Assembly (NCBI GenBank): GCA_022494885.1
Contig: JAGVSM010001185.1
Span: forward strand, 23,823 to 87,822
Direction of reading: 5' to 3'
Length of the DNA stretch: 64,000 nucleotides
Source: Micrasema longulum
Lineage: Eukaryota > Arthropoda > Insecta > Trichoptera > Brachycentridae
Made by a program: the position numbers and the translations under genes. Below, piece by piece: positions 11,891 to 23,868 of the stretch (position 1 is its first letter; each line of letters opens with the position of its first letter). The notes beneath the pieces are model-generated. The model worked only from the letters and a program-made list of their open reading frames with translations, did no database searches and had not been told where the DNA came from.

Positions 11891-12280
11891 TTAAAAGAGA
11901 CCATTGCGTGAGACTGCTGCTGGAAATTGCACAGATTTATATACTATTAAGCTTATTAAAATTTACGTTTATTTAATAATTTTTATTTATGGTATTCTTT
12001 AATAATATGCATGTTTTCACTTTCCATTATATTGTATCCCAACTCAACTCAGGGCTCTAGGCTTCATTGTGTTAGGTATACGTGATTATTTTTTTGTGAT
12101 ATGTATTTTTGTTTTAGTAAAAAAATATATATACATATTAATATTTACAGCTCTCTAGGGGATTGAATTCAAATCGAAAAATTGTTGAAAAATATATTGA
12201 TTGTACTACTATTGCACACATACCTACATATTCAAGTTAGTTGATGGAAGTTCACAGTAGTTTATTGTAGAAATAAAAGA

Positions 12281-12935
12281 CGAGTGATACTTAAATCCAC
12301 AAATTTAGAAGAACTAATGACCGGTTGCATCGCTTTCGCCACATCTTCAAGATTTGTGTTTAATTTCTTTGATTCAATACATCTTCTTCACGTGTCATGT
12401 CGAGTTCCACAAGATTTTAAGAGCTCAAAATTAGACAGCGGAGAGACTATCACTCCCTCTCACTTCTGTTCAATGTACTTCATAGTCCTAACGCTCCTAT
12501 ATACCTGTGTGAAAAATTTCAACGCTTATCAGTTCATGGTTTATCTCTTCGTTCTCATTCTCAAGGCACTCTCTTAATACCCATACACAATTCCTCTTTC
12601 TTCTCTAACTCATATAGTGTCCATGCGGCTCGACTGTGGAATCATCTCCCATCCACCATCAAAGGTGTTACAACATTATCTCTGTTTAAATCACGTCTGA
12701 AGAAACATCTCCTTTTTCTTCCTTAATCTCTCCTCCTTTCCTTTTTCCTCTTTCCGATTTATTCCCATTTCCCATTGAGTAATAGTTTTGATTTAAGGTA
12801 ATTTATAAACAAATACGTTTATTTCTATTTTTATATATTTTTCACTTTTCAATCTTTTTTTTTCTTCTTTTTTCTATTGAATATGTTCTGTAACTTGAAT
12901 TATAAAAATAAAACTTTTATTTTATTGGTTGGTTG
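12281..12935 (+). pseudogene. Jockey-like non-LTR retrotransposon 3' end
   Basis: Around 12572-12725 the frame reads IHNSSFFSNSYSVHAARLWNHLPSTI and then TLSLFKSRLKKHL, ending in a stop. This 'arrLWN.LP..I......FK..LK..L' block is the usual C-terminus of jockey/CR1-group LINEs. A T-rich 3' UTR and 'aataaaacttttattttatt' follow. 5' truncated. Confidence 0.65.
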
Positions 12936-13470
12936 GAAGAAATAAGCCCGCCAATGTACAAATAACATTATGTACAAAAAGTTAAATAAATAAATAAACG
13001 TGGTCGTAAAAAGATCTACATTTTGCTGAAAACCGCAGTTATGCAGTCTATAGAGGATACCCATACAAACATAGCTTTTTGTATATATAGATTCAAAATA
13101 AACAGTAAAACCTTCTATAGACTATGAGTATAGGACCCTATCGGACTATTTAATAGATAATTATTTCGCCTGAAAGTTCCAGCTCCAATCAGTTAAGGAT
13201 TACTAACTTCCTTTAACAAGTTCCAGGAGGTTTTCTTCGTCCATTTTCAGTTTGTTCAATTTCCTAACATTACTAATTTCCCTTAACGACTTGCTAAGGT
13301 TTATTTTGTATCCGTGCTAAATAAATTAGGTGTTCTACACTTTTATTTTTACAGTTTTCTTTCAAACGTAAACATACGCAGTTTAAAACATTTTCCAGAA
13401 TGAATACCTTATATCGGTCATTTACACATTTAATTCAAATTTGAATTAAATATATACATTTTATTTTAAC

Positions 13471-13600
13471 CGGGTTGTGGTCTCGTGGTAGTATGTAGAT
13501 TCACGGGCCAAAGGTTCGAGGTTTAAATCCCACTCTACGACAACTCGATTTCCATGTTTCCAGCTAACGCAAGTTGTTTACGACGTTAACAAATTTGAGT
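13471..13600 (+). mobile_element. SINE-3 copy (tRNA-derived head)
   Basis: Head 'cgggttgtggtctcgtgg...' with a degenerate box B (AGGTTTAAATCCC), followed by 'cactctacgacaactcgatttccatgtttcc'. Diverged relative of the copies at 21353, 57403 and 58125. Confidence 0.6.
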
Positions 13601-13961
13601 AAATAAAAACTAAGTATTTCTCTTTTCGAAAAAATAAAATATACGTAAATAAATAATACTATTACTACTATCACGCCATTTTCTGTAGAGGTAGGCAGAG
13701 GATGGACCGCAGTACCTATATATTTTTTTTATTAATGGCATCCTTAAAAATGTAGATATTACTGTAAAAAATATTTTACTTCCGGGTGCAAATTGTACAG
13801 ACTTTTCACTTTAAGTTTCCATTATTTTTATATTCTGTATGCATTTAATGAAATATTTGTTGTTATTTTCCAAAAATAAACAATCAGAAAAAATACATTT
13901 AAGTGAAGTTTGTAAAATAAATTGTGATTGAAATAATGTGATTTTTCTCAAGCCTGTAGCT

Positions 13962-14548
13962 CAATCACAAATAACTATTGACGTGCTTAAAAACATGCTA
14001 AGCATTTGAGCGATCACAATGAACAATAATGAACATGCTTAAGTTATCGCAGTCATAAGTCAACGTGTGTGTAATCTCTGAGTCAACGTTCGTGTCGGTT
14101 TGTTTTTTGTTTTCCTCGTAAATAAATACAGTTCATTGGCGAAAAATCGGCATTTAATATAAAAAATAATACAATATATTGCATTTGCAAAATAGTAAGG
14201 AGTATCAAATACGAAAAAGTGAAAATTAAATTACAATTACTATGACTGCTGCGACTGCTTTTCTTGACATTTAGCTTGCCAACCGCCGGCTAAATGCAAT
14301 AAATATAAATATAAATGATAAATAATAAATAAATAAAAATAGCAGTTTTGGAATATTTTCCATATTTACACCGGTGAAATTCAAATATGTGATTGCTCAG
14401 CAGGATTATACGTCGCGCAACGTAATTATTTTGTCATTTAATATTAGGTGTTCACGGATGTTCCATTGTGATCGCGAATACGATAAACAACCATGGTGAG
14501 AAATTGTTATCACGTCGCTTATTAGCACGTCGATATTTATTTGTGATT
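13962..14548. mobile_element. Foldback element family F
   Basis: Left end 'gtagctcaatcacaaataactattgacgtgc' is inverted at the right end 'gcacgtcgatatttatttgtgattgagctac'. Internal blocks ('catttgcaaaatagtaaggagtatc', 'cttgacatttagcttgccaaccgccggctaaatgc') recur in reverse order at 62155-62500. Non-coding MITE-like element of about 590 bp. Confidence 0.75.
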
Positions 14549-14589
14549 GAGCTACTGGGCGTTCTGTGCCACAATTTACCACTGTTTTT

Positions 14590-14664
14590 GGGGCTCCTGC
14601 CTGTTGTGATGGAAAAAAACCAATTGCAGTACCCTAAGCACCACCAGGTGCGGATAAGGGAATG
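14590..14664 (+). mobile_element. SINE-1 3' tail fragment
   Basis: 'attgcagtaccctaagcaccaccaggtgcggataagggaatgatga' is the sense tail of SINE-1 with the characteristic atgatga end. Confidence 0.6.
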
Positions 14665-15074
14665 ATGACGAATCTAAATTAGAGTATATTATTACACAAG
14701 AAAAAAGTTTTTCGCTTAGCTAAATTTATCTCAAACTTGAACCGAAATAAGGCCCCAGTAACTCAATTTTAATGCAACATCCAAAGTAAAACTTTTTTAT
14801 GAAAATTGTTTTTTAAATTAAGGTAATTTATGTCCACCATTTAAAATAGGCTCTAAATATGAGCATAAATCCAGCGCATTTTCATTAAACTGCATAAGAC
14901 ACGACAGCTTCGGGGAGACGCCATTTTCGGTGTCAGAAACAGGCGAAATATTTTATCACCGCGCATTTTTGGGTGTTGTCAGAACAAAGAAAGAAAGAAA
15001 AATGGCAAAAATTAAAGTACTTACTTAATGTTGCCCTAGTTTATTCAATTAAAGAGTAATGGTGCATAGGTTAC

Positions 15075-15605
15075 TGGATGGGTACAGCTTATCAGCGATG
15101 GTTTATTATATATACATCACACACAAATAATAGAATCACTAGATCCCCAACACAAAGACAACTTAAACAAATACAAACTAGTTCCACTTTCGGGCAAATG
15201 GATTTAGGGTATTATTCAATTAAAATCTTTAACCTACTTCCACTCTCTATTAAAATAATAAGTAACGAGAAAATGTTCAAGAAGGCTTTCAAATAATGGA
15301 TAGTGGAGCTAGGTAGAAGTAAAATAGATAATCTTATTCGCCCAAACCAATATTGAATCAACTGCTCCACAAGTGTATGTTTATGTTCTTTCATTGTACG
15401 CTTTGTAATATAAATAATATAAATGTACATACATTAATTATAAACATAAATACGTAGTGTTTAAAACTGTCTAAACATTTTGTTAATAATCTCTATTTAT
15501 TAAGTTAGTCTTTTTTGTTTGGTCTCAATGTAAAATATTTTTAAAAGTACATCGTTAAGTGTCTTTGGCACAGGTAACCCCAGTGAGGTCACATTCTTTT
15601 TCCAT
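15075..15605 (+). pseudogene. LINE family H 3' end
   Basis: Encodes the ORF2 C-terminus (RSPTQRQLKQIQTSSTF, GYYSIKIFNLLPLSIKIISN, EKMFKKAFK, stop at about 15296), followed by a 3' UTR ending 'taaccccagtgaggtcacattctttttc'. A second copy lies at 23190-23700, and its tail alone appears at 43850-43880. Confidence 0.7.
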
Positions 15606-15650
15606 TAATAGTATATAGTTTACATTAAGTTGAAAACACACGTTCTAGGC

Positions 15651-15766
15651 TGGTATTCTGAGAGGTATAGCGCGCGTAGAGAACGCTTTATTATTTTATT
15701 ATGAATTTAGTACGTAAAACCGCTAAAAAGGCGTTCTTTGTGCACGCTATACCGTTCAGAATACCA
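15651..15766. mobile_element. Small palindromic MITE
   Basis: 'tggtattctgagaggtatagcgcgcgtagagaacgc' is inverted as 'gcgttctttgtgcacgctataccgttcagaatacca', with arms of about 36 bp around a loop of about 45 bp. Confidence 0.7.
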
Positions 15767-16424
15767 CCCCAGGGTTCTTGTTGTATTTCACATACAGAAC
15801 TGTGTTCTTCATTCCACCAGATACGGGAATTACATTTCAAAATGGAATCAAATTTAGCACGTTAATTGTAAATATGCGTTCAAAAAATACATAAACATTA
15901 AAACCATTCAATATTTATTGGCAGTTTGGTAATTTGTTATTTTTCCTGTTACTGTTTCATAATCTTTTTTTCTCATCACTAATCTTAACTCGATAATATT
16001 TTATATATTCCAGCCGAATATTGAAATAATGGAATCCTGTTTTGTTCAAGGGTTAAGAAATCCGCCCGGAACCTTTTGCGAACAACAAGAGTCGTAAATA
16101 TAGTAAAGTTCCCGCCTAAACTGCTGTCACGCAGTGGACGGTGTTGCCAGATGCAGAATAATAATTATCACTTCAACTTGGTTGGGTAGAAACTAGGAAC
16201 CTACCCAAATATAATTTATCATTCTAATAAAATAATGATATTCCTGTCAACTTATTTATTTTAGCGAAGAGCGGTGATAGAAGTTTTTATTTTTGGTTTG
16301 ACAGAAAGAGATTGTCAGTGGCATTCCGCCATCCAACCATAATAACACATTTTAAAATACCTAGATTATAAAAACAATAAAACGCTTTGCACTTACAGCC
16401 AATCTGCTAAAGAAAATGGATTTT

Positions 16425-16980
16425 TTACCCTTAAAAATAGACTAGCATTATATCTGAATTATGCTATTTATATAAACGATTAAATAATAAAGTAGACTCT
16501 TTTAACCTACTCTCCAAAATTAATCTTAATGTCCCCTTTTGCTTGACAAGAAATAAGTATTTTTTCCATCTGCTAGTCTGTAGCACTACTAACTATGCAC
16601 AATACTCTTTTCTTTGTCGTTCTTGCTCAAACTATAATGCTTTTTTTCCATCAATTGATATATTTAACATGCCCCTTAATTTATTTTAAATAAATTAAGA
16701 CTCGTTCTTTCTGGCTGCGATACGCTTCCACTTGCTGTGTAATAATGTTCACACTTACACACACCTGAACACTTACTCCCACAAAAATACACACAAACAC
16801 ACTTTTACATTTACTCTCATACAAATACACACAAACACACCCTTTTGTTGTATCACAATTTAATATGTACGATTTTTATTTAGAAACTTCGCTGGTCTGT
16901 CTTTAAACCGTGTCTTTTTTATGTTATTATATCATTGACGACTGTTTGTTTCTGTAAAATAAATACATAAATAACAATAA
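16425..16980 (+). pseudogene. LINE 3' end (copy of the one split at 51265)
   Basis: Shares the blocks 'ctgaattatgctattta', 'ctttt aacctactctccaaaattaatct', 'gacaagaaataagtatt', 'attaagactcgttctttctggctgcgatacg' and a 3' UTR rich in acacacaaacac. The reading is LINE ORF2 C-terminus (RDxKYLFHLP-like), heavily broken. Its uninterrupted sequence at about 16735-16765 supplies the empty site for the solo LTR at 51581. Confidence 0.65.
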
Positions 16981-17214
16981 ATAAATATTATATATAATGT
17001 GCCATTATAAATTGTTTACTTAAATTGATTTTACGATGAACACAATTATTACAAAGACAGCTTTTTTTTCAAATTTCACGCAAAAATGATAAAGAATGGT
17101 TGTTATTGAAGTAATTCAATATATATATTTTTTAATTCAAAAATTTGGTTTCCTCTCACCCCCTGGAAGCCTACGGAAGAAAACAGTTGAAATATATCCA
17201 TGGATTGTCTTTTT

Positions 17215-17410
17215 TTCACCATCATCATTTTCCGCACTCAATAGTGTATAGGGCACTGCATTGGTATAGCAATCGCAGCTTGTCTTGATCATTTTTGTTA
17301 CATGAATGTTAGATTATCAGTCTTACGGAGGGACTATGCAATATTCTGGTGTAAAAAAACACCTTTTTAAACAAGAATTTTATGTCATCCATGTCGGGAA
17401 TGCAAATTTT
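17215..17410 (-). mobile_element. SINE-1 copy
   Basis: Contains the inverted SINE-1 tail ('ttccgcactcaatagtgtatagggcactgcattgg') and body ('ggtgtaaaaaaacacctttttaaa', 'catccatgtcggga'). The tRNA head is lost after 17400. Confidence 0.65.
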
Positions 17411-17734
17411 ACAGGACATTACTGTTGTATGCTTCGCCAATACGAATTCTTTTTTTTTACAGGATAATATCTCATATTTGACAAGCAGAGATGACTTGGT
17501 AAATATGTAAGTTTATCAAATGCGTAGTACGAAAGAATTTTTTTTTCAGTTACGACTTTGAGGTTTAGCTGGGTTGTATGGTAAACGTGTACAATGGGCT
17601 TTGCATGTTCTTTTTTTTTTAATTTAAAAGGAATAACCCGCTTAGCTTTTACTCTAGCTTGTCAGCAGGTAAGAAAGAGGAGATTTCGGAAGAAAGTTAT
17701 AAAAAATGCGCCTCAATATTTAGACCAGTTTTTC

Positions 17735-17798
17735 TTGCAACTGGCGGGAATCGAACCCGCGACCCCAGTTTCATTGTGACTGCACCACGGCGCCTGTC
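17735..17798 (-). mobile_element. tRNA-like head of a further SINE (SINE-4)
   Basis: On the minus strand: gacaggcgccgtggtgcagtc, then a canonical box B GGTTCGATTCC and 'cgccagttgcaag'. The tRNA half is well preserved, but no acceptor stem pairing or CCA context supports a functional tRNA, and a T/A-rich body follows as in SINEs. Confidence 0.55.
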
Positions 17799-18074
17799 AA
17801 ATTTAAAGTAATTAGTTCCCTGTCAAAGAGACCGGTACGACTTAAAACTGGTAGACATAGTGAAACTCCGGTTGGTGGTTATAAATTTATGATCTAATTA
17901 GGTTTAGTACTGAGAAAGTAGAATAGACGTTTCACAGAGACAAACTTTAATATTTAAAAATCCGTGCGCGGAAAGGATTCCGGCGGGAATTGTATTACAA
18001 TAAGCCCCGCAAATTAGCGATGGCGGGAGTTGGAAGTTAAATAGGTTCCTACCTCAACTCTTGTGTTTCACCAG

Positions 18075-20745
18075 TGCCTCGATTATAAATGCTATCTTCA
18101 TCTGTACATATCGAGACGGTATACTTTTTTATTTTTATTTATACTTTTACAATTTTGTATTTTTTTTATACAGAATAATGTTCCCTCACTGGGATGTCCT
18201 TATCGTCTTACCTTCTGTACTATTTGTATCAACCTCGGTATGTTCTACCCACTTGTCTTCTCGACATCATATGATCGGAATCAACCAATGAATGACCTTA
18301 ATGATTTAGTCCGCGTTCCTTACTTCATCAACACTTCAAATAGTTGTCACTTATAATGTTTTATATAGGCTTCAAAACGATTATAAACTCCAGTAAATCT
18401 CAATTCAAGCAAAAAATGCTCGCTTGAACATGATTTCCACATGATCTTTGGCAATTACCGAGACGGTACGCTTAACGATCGCCTGTATTTATTTGCCGAT
18501 TGATTACAAAGCCGGCTCCTTTAACGTCTCAATTTACACTCGGAAAAATAATAAAATAGATAGAAAAAAATATAATAACTAATAATTTTTTTACTGACAA
18601 CTTTTTTACGCCCAAAAATTGTAATAAATCGTAAGTAAAGGAAAAATTGCTCTGTGGAACAAAATTTTTGTCACTTTTAATGCGTAAATAAATTTATCAA
18701 AGAGTCCTAGACCCACCGGTATAAACCGATGTACTTACATCAAAACTTGATGGTGGGGGGATCGGTAGTGCATCTTAGTAGTCGGTCGGGAGACTTTTAT
18801 CATCAACTATGACGTCATACTGAAGTGCGTAGATATGTGTACCGTGGCGTACGCTTCCCCTTGTTTTTTATCGATGTACCCAAAACTTGAAGGTGGTGGG
18901 GGGGGGGGGGTTGGTAGTGTATCCTCGTAATCGAATTTATCTTCAACTACACCATCAAGGTCGTCAATGACGTCTTTATCTTCCCATTATAGTCGAGGCC
19001 CTGAATTCGCATTTATGTAGGTATTCAAACGTGTTTTATTTGTAGCAATTTATAATTATTGAGTCTTATCGGCTCTAATGTATGGAAGTTTAGAATCGAG
19101 AAAAAATATGAAAATAGGCTTTGTGCTGTCGCATTGAACAGTTTGAATATTTGAATACTTTTATGAGTTTTATTTAATGAATAAATTAATACCAATGTAT
19201 TTGTAACCTTTATCAATACCAAGTTAACCATAATTTGATATAGTGATTTTCAATGACTCTATGGTTCAAACGGACTCCGTACTCCATATTCGTATAAGAC
19301 CATTTGCATAGTTATTAGGTTGCTTTGTTTTCCAGGACATTGAGAGAAACCTGATTACAGATTCAAATTGGATATGACATAAGGACCTTTATTATGTATG
19401 GAGAGCAGAGGAATTTCGCTCCCACTGACTTTATCATTAATAAATATTAATACCTACTTGAAAGGTTCCCTGGGTTACATCAATTGTGAACATCCTTAGT
19501 TATTACTCTTTCCAGTTTTCATATCAAAGAAGTTATTTCGCCAACGAGTAGCTGTATCTTCTTGATATGTATTCATTTTTATTTATAAATTTATTGCATG
19601 TACATACGTAATTAATTAGTAGGGAATTTTAAATAACACTAGAGCATTTGAATGTCGATATGAAATGTCTTCTGGACCTGGATTATGATGGGAAGATAAA
19701 TACGTCGTACCTTTACCTTGACGGTATAGTTTAAGATAAATTCCCCATGGCGATTATAAAGATACACTACCGACCCCTTACCTTTGTGTTTTGGGTAGGT
19801 GCATCGATATGAAACAAGGGGAAGCGAACGTCACGGTACACATATCTACGCTCTAAAAGGACATAGCTTCAGTATGACGTCATAGTTGAAGATAAAAGTC
19901 TCTCGACCGGCTATAAAGGTACACTACCATCAAGTACATCGGTTTATACCGACGGGTCTCGAACCCTTCGATCCGTTTATCTACGCATTAAATGTGTAAA
20001 AAATTTGGTTCCACCAAGCAATTTTTCTTTTTATTATGATTTATTAAAATTTTTAATCGTTTTGAGGTTGGCACTTTTTTCTGAAAAGCCTATTAAAAAT
20101 ATGAGAGAAAAATAAGTAAGTTTTGAAGTATAATGTAATTCCGACATAACTGTCACTTTAATAAAACGAACGCCTAGATGTGAAAATAATGTCGCTAGGC
20201 TCTATCTTATTAATAAATAAGATTATCTAGGCGTCAGACACAGATTATATGCGTCATAAAGTTACCACTCTAAAAAAATAATTTAGTTATTATATTTTTT
20301 CCATCTGTTTTACTATCTTTCCGAGTGTATGTATTGATACGTTATAGGAGCTGGCTTTGTAGTCGATCGGTAGATACGTACAAACGATCGTTAAGCGTAC
20401 CGTCTTGGTGATTTCCAAAAGTCATGCAAAATTCATGTTCAAGCCAGCATTGGTTGCTTGAATTGGGATTTATTAGAGTTTATAATCGCTTTGAAGTGAG
20501 CACTTTTTATTACAGAAGCCTATTTTAACTATAAATGAGAACTATTTTAAATGTTAATGACCTAAGGAACGCGGACTAATTGTTTGCGGTCATTCCACTG
20601 GCTTGTTTCGATCATATGATGTCGATATGACAAGTAGGTAGAACATACCGAAGTAAGATACAGTTAGTGCATAAGTTAATTATACCTTCTCGATATATAC
20701 AGATGAAGATAGCGTTCATAATCGAGGCACTGGGCCATGATTACA
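18075..20745. mobile_element. Giant foldback element, arms of about 0.9-1.1 kb
   Basis: The left arm (about 18075-19012) and right arm (about 19665-20745) are imperfect inverted repeats. Pairs include 'gcctcgattataaatgctatcttcatctgtacatatcgaga' with its inverse ending at 20745, 'acactcggaaaaataataaaatagatag' with 20290-20330, and 'gcttaacgatcg' with 20390. 'accgatgtac...tgatggt' pairs with 19930, and 'cgtacgcttccccttg' with 19815. The arms contain internal direct repeats around 18720-18960 and a poly-G run at 18898-18911. No coding frame. Confidence 0.75.
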
Positions 20746-20749
20746 AAAT

Positions 20750-20960
20750 CTATCTTCATCGGTACATATCAAGACGGTTTTAAGAAAAATTGACATTTAT
20801 GTACGAAAATGTGCACATTTGTGAGAAAATTTAAAATGTCTTTGTCGGTAACCTGTAATTGAACATGTTTGGAAAAAAAATGAATGTATTTTTTATTTTT
20901 CATACTGAAAACTTAATTTTGCTTTGTAGATGAAATTGAAGACAAATGTTAATTTTCCAC
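20750..20960 (+). mobile_element. MITE-C copy 1
   Basis: 'gattacaaaatctatcttcatcggtacatatcaagacggt', 'ttgtcggtaacctgtaattgaacatgttt' and 'gaaaacttaattttgctttgtagatgaaattgaaga' align block by block with 25806-26036. Its first about 45 bp resemble the foldback termini at 18075 and 20745, so the families are probably related. Confidence 0.65.
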
Positions 20961-20971
20961 TGTAAAATCGT

Positions 20972-21151
20972 CGGCCTCCGTGGTGTAGGGGTCAAAGATG
21001 CTTGACTCACAAGCGGAAGGTTCCCAGTTCGATTCCCGGTGAGAATACAATAATTCAATGTGATTTTTTTCAAGCCTAGGTGTTATGTGCTGTAATTCAC
21101 CGCTGTAATTAGGCCTCCTGGCTGGTTGTGCAAAAAAAAAAAAAAAAAAAA
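20972..21151 (+). mobile_element. SINE-2, complete with poly(A)
   Basis: tRNA-derived head 'cggcctccgtggtgtaggggtc' (box A) with box B 'agttcgattcccggtgag', a body of about 90 bp ('caagcctaggtgttatgtgctgtaattca', 'ggcctcctggctggttgtg') and an A tail of about 20. Two further copies in the opposite orientation (32985-33163, 44710-44869) share these ends. Confidence 0.85.
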
Positions 21152-21224
21152 TACTGGCTCTGTGTAGGTTAGTCTCCATCTAACGTGGCTAAGCCTGTTC
21201 TAAGATGGAGATTTTTTGATTTGT

Positions 21225-21685
21225 CTAAATTTTTATAGACAATGACTGGATTCAACCCCCGAGGGAGCTGCTAGTATTGACATATTACAACAGAGATGAA
21301 TCAGATTAATCTCACCCGCATCAATAAAGGTTTCAGCTATTTAACTTTGAATCGGGTTGTGGTCCCGTGGCTAGTGTCTCGGACTCGCGGCTTAAAGTCC
21401 GTGGTTCGAATCCCACTCTACCGTATGAATGTACCGTACTTGAATGCTATTTTTTAATAGTGAATTATTTACAACTCGTTGAAAATGTCCCTCAAAATGA
21501 AATATTTGCGTAAAACCTAAAATGGCAAATTTATTTTTTTACAAAAAAAAACAGATGAAAGAATTGAAGGAATATAGATATTCAAATATAGGCAGAATGA
21601 TGAATAACAGGTCATAAGTCCTGTAGATGCCTATACTTCTATATTCCCTTCTCTAAAATATTATTCATCTCTGTTGTAATATATT
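21225..21685 (+). mobile_element. MITE-A copy interrupted by SINE-3
   Basis: The outer end 'ctaaatttttatagacaatgactggattcaa' and inner TIR 'acatattacaacagagatgaa' start the copy. After 'tttcagctatttaacttt' it is broken at about 21352 and resumes at about 21552 with 'cagatgaaagaattgaagg', ending 'ttattcatctctgttgtaat'. Confidence 0.75.
21353..21551 (+). mobile_element. SINE-3 copy nested in MITE-A
   Basis: Head 'cgggttgtggtcccgtggctagtg' with box B GGTTCGAATCC at about 21403. The body has 'gaattatttacaactcgttgaaaatgtccctcaaaat' and an A-rich end. The same body is at 58125-58190. Confidence 0.75.
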
Positions 21686-22375
21686 GGTGGTATTTGTGTT
21701 TAAATATATTGTAAATAAAATATCTTGAAATTTTACATAACACACGAGTTTGTAATATTACTTAGAACACAACATGTTTCGGGTATTAAGAATTACCCAT
21801 CATCAGGTGTAAATACATTTGTATTTATAAACTATTTCATAAACTATTTAGTTTATGCATATGTTTTCTTAGCAATACGTGACTATTTATTATATTTTTC
21901 AGTGCTTTGTATTTTAATGTAATTCTTAATATTTATTTTTTTTTTGTAACTGTTATGAATCCGAATAAAAAATTTACAAACAAATTATTAAAGTCGTGTT
22001 GGTAGTAAAAGTTATTTAAATGTAATTAATATTGTTATTTAACTATACTTAACGACATGTTTTAACTGCATTGACATTGGCTGACCTAACCATTATCTTC
22101 AGGAAATAAATAAGTAGTGAACTATTGATTAGAGGTCAATTACCTCAAAAATTAAATCCATTACGAAAATGGTATGATTTTACGATTTTTTTAAATATTA
22201 TTTTATGATAGTTTTGCTATCTTTGTTTAGTTTTTTATATTTTACTTTTTGTGCTGTTACATGTTCACTTAATTGCCATACTTACTAGTTCTTTGCTCAA
22301 TGTATTATTATTGCGTTTCTTAAAATTATTTTTATTGTTAATCTTTTAAAATCATTCTTATATTGTTGAAATTCC
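21686..22375. other. No feature recognised
   Basis: AT-rich, without repeats or coding exons that I could identify. Confidence 0.35.
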
Positions 22376-22885
22376 GTTTGTCGATGCGTTTTGAAGTTGC
22401 AAGAATTTTTGTGATGTTGGCTATCATATTATTTTTTATCATATTATGTAAATGTTATCAACTATCTAAATTAAGTAAATGGGGCCTAGAATTTCAACCG
22501 TCTATGCGCTCAGTAGCTGCAAGACTTGTTGTTATCTAAATTCTAATTTTATAAATCTGCTTTTTATTTTGTTTTTAAAATATCACTTAAACTCTAAACT
22601 TCACTGTCAAATAAAAAATTTAAAAATAAAAATGTAAATAGGGGCTAGATTTCTTATTGTCCATGCGCTCTGTAGCTGCAAGACGTTCTGTTATCTAGCT
22701 CATATATATCATAATTGTACTATATCATAATTTGAGACGAGGAACTAGAATCCCAACCGTCCATGCGCTCTGTAGCAGCAAGACGTGTTGGGATATTTAT
22801 TTATTGTACAGCGCCCTTGAGGTGATTTTCACAAAAATGGCGCTATATAAATTATCCAAACATTATTATTATTATTGTAGTGAAA
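22376..22885 (+). repeat. Repeat family E with tandem 5' modules
   Basis: The word 'ccgtccatgcgctctgtagctgcaagacg' recurs at about 22497, 22660 and 22758, with a much weaker version near 22380. The last module leads into 'tatttatttattgtacagcgcccttgaggtg', 'ggcgctatataaattatcc' and (att)n at about 22863-22880. Inverted relatives lie at 3336 and 5931. Confidence 0.65.
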
Positions 22886-22892
22886 TTATGTT

Positions 22893-22945
22893 TTGTGTGG
22901 CTACCAAGCAAAAGGTCTGAGGTTCGATTCCTGACATGAAGCACT
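22893..22945 (+). repeat. tRNA-like SINE head fragment
   Basis: 'gtggctaccaagcaaaaggtctgaggttcgattcctgacatg' contains box B GGTTCGATTCC and resembles the SINE-1 head. Truncated on both sides. Confidence 0.45.
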
Positions 22946-23189
22946 TCTTTCAGGGCCCCGATTACAATGAAAAGTAAACAGAGTTATCTTCAACAACACA
23001 CTGAATGGGACGAAAAAATGTATGAAACACTTTATTTTTGCAATTAAAGTTTCAATTTGTTCATACCACCTTTTACTTACTGGTTGATTTCACTCAATTG
23101 TAATTTTTCAAAAAAACAGTACTCTTAGTAATTCGACATCCTTAAAATCTCGCTATTGTCCAATTAGTGAAAATGGCGGATTATTAATA

Positions 23190-23700
23190 CATCATTATAC
23201 CCACAATACATCACATACAAATAATATAATCACTAGATCCTCAACACATAGACAACTTAAACAAATACAAACTAATACCACTTTCGGACAAAGGGATTTT
23301 GAGTATTATTCAATAAAAATCTATTACCTACTTCCACTATCTATTAAAGCAATTAGTAATGAGAAAATGTTTTAAAAGGCTATAAAAAAATGGACAGTGG
23401 AGCTAGGTAGAAGTAAAATGGATTGTCTCATTCGCCCATACCAATACTGAATTGACTGCTCCACAACTGTATAGCTTATGTAAGGTTTTTGTTATTTTCA
23501 TTGTGTGTTTTGTAATATAAATAATATAGATGTACATAAATACCTTGTTTTTAAAACTGTCTGAATATTTGTTAATTATGTTTGTTTTTTAAGTTAGTCT
23601 TCTTTGTTTATTCTCAAATGTAATTTTAAAACAACTAAATTGTTAAGTGTCCTCGGCACGGGAAACCCCAGTGAGGTCACATTATTTTTATTATTAATTA
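23190..23700 (+). pseudogene. LINE family H 3' end, second copy
   Basis: Blocks 'cactagatcctcaacacatagacaacttaaacaaatacaaact', 'ttattcaataaaaatctattacctacttccact', 'ggacagtggagctaggtagaagtaaaatgg' and the terminal 'gggaaaccccagtgaggtcacattattttta' parallel 15115-15605. Internal frameshifts make it non-coding. Confidence 0.7.
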
Positions 23701-23868
23701 AAGTTTGTAAGCGAAAAATATGAATAAATAAATAAATTGTACCACATACATGCAAAATATGGTAAAATTCTTCGTTATTAATAGTTTTTTATTATTGAAT
23801 CCGTGTTAGGATTTGACTATATGAGCTGCAGTCTATTGAAAATTATATGTGTATATAAATGTATATTA

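Noticed and set aside
17735..17798. Functional tRNA gene
   Set aside because: Box A and box B are good, but no closing acceptor stem or isolated cloverleaf could be drawn and SINE-like sequence follows.
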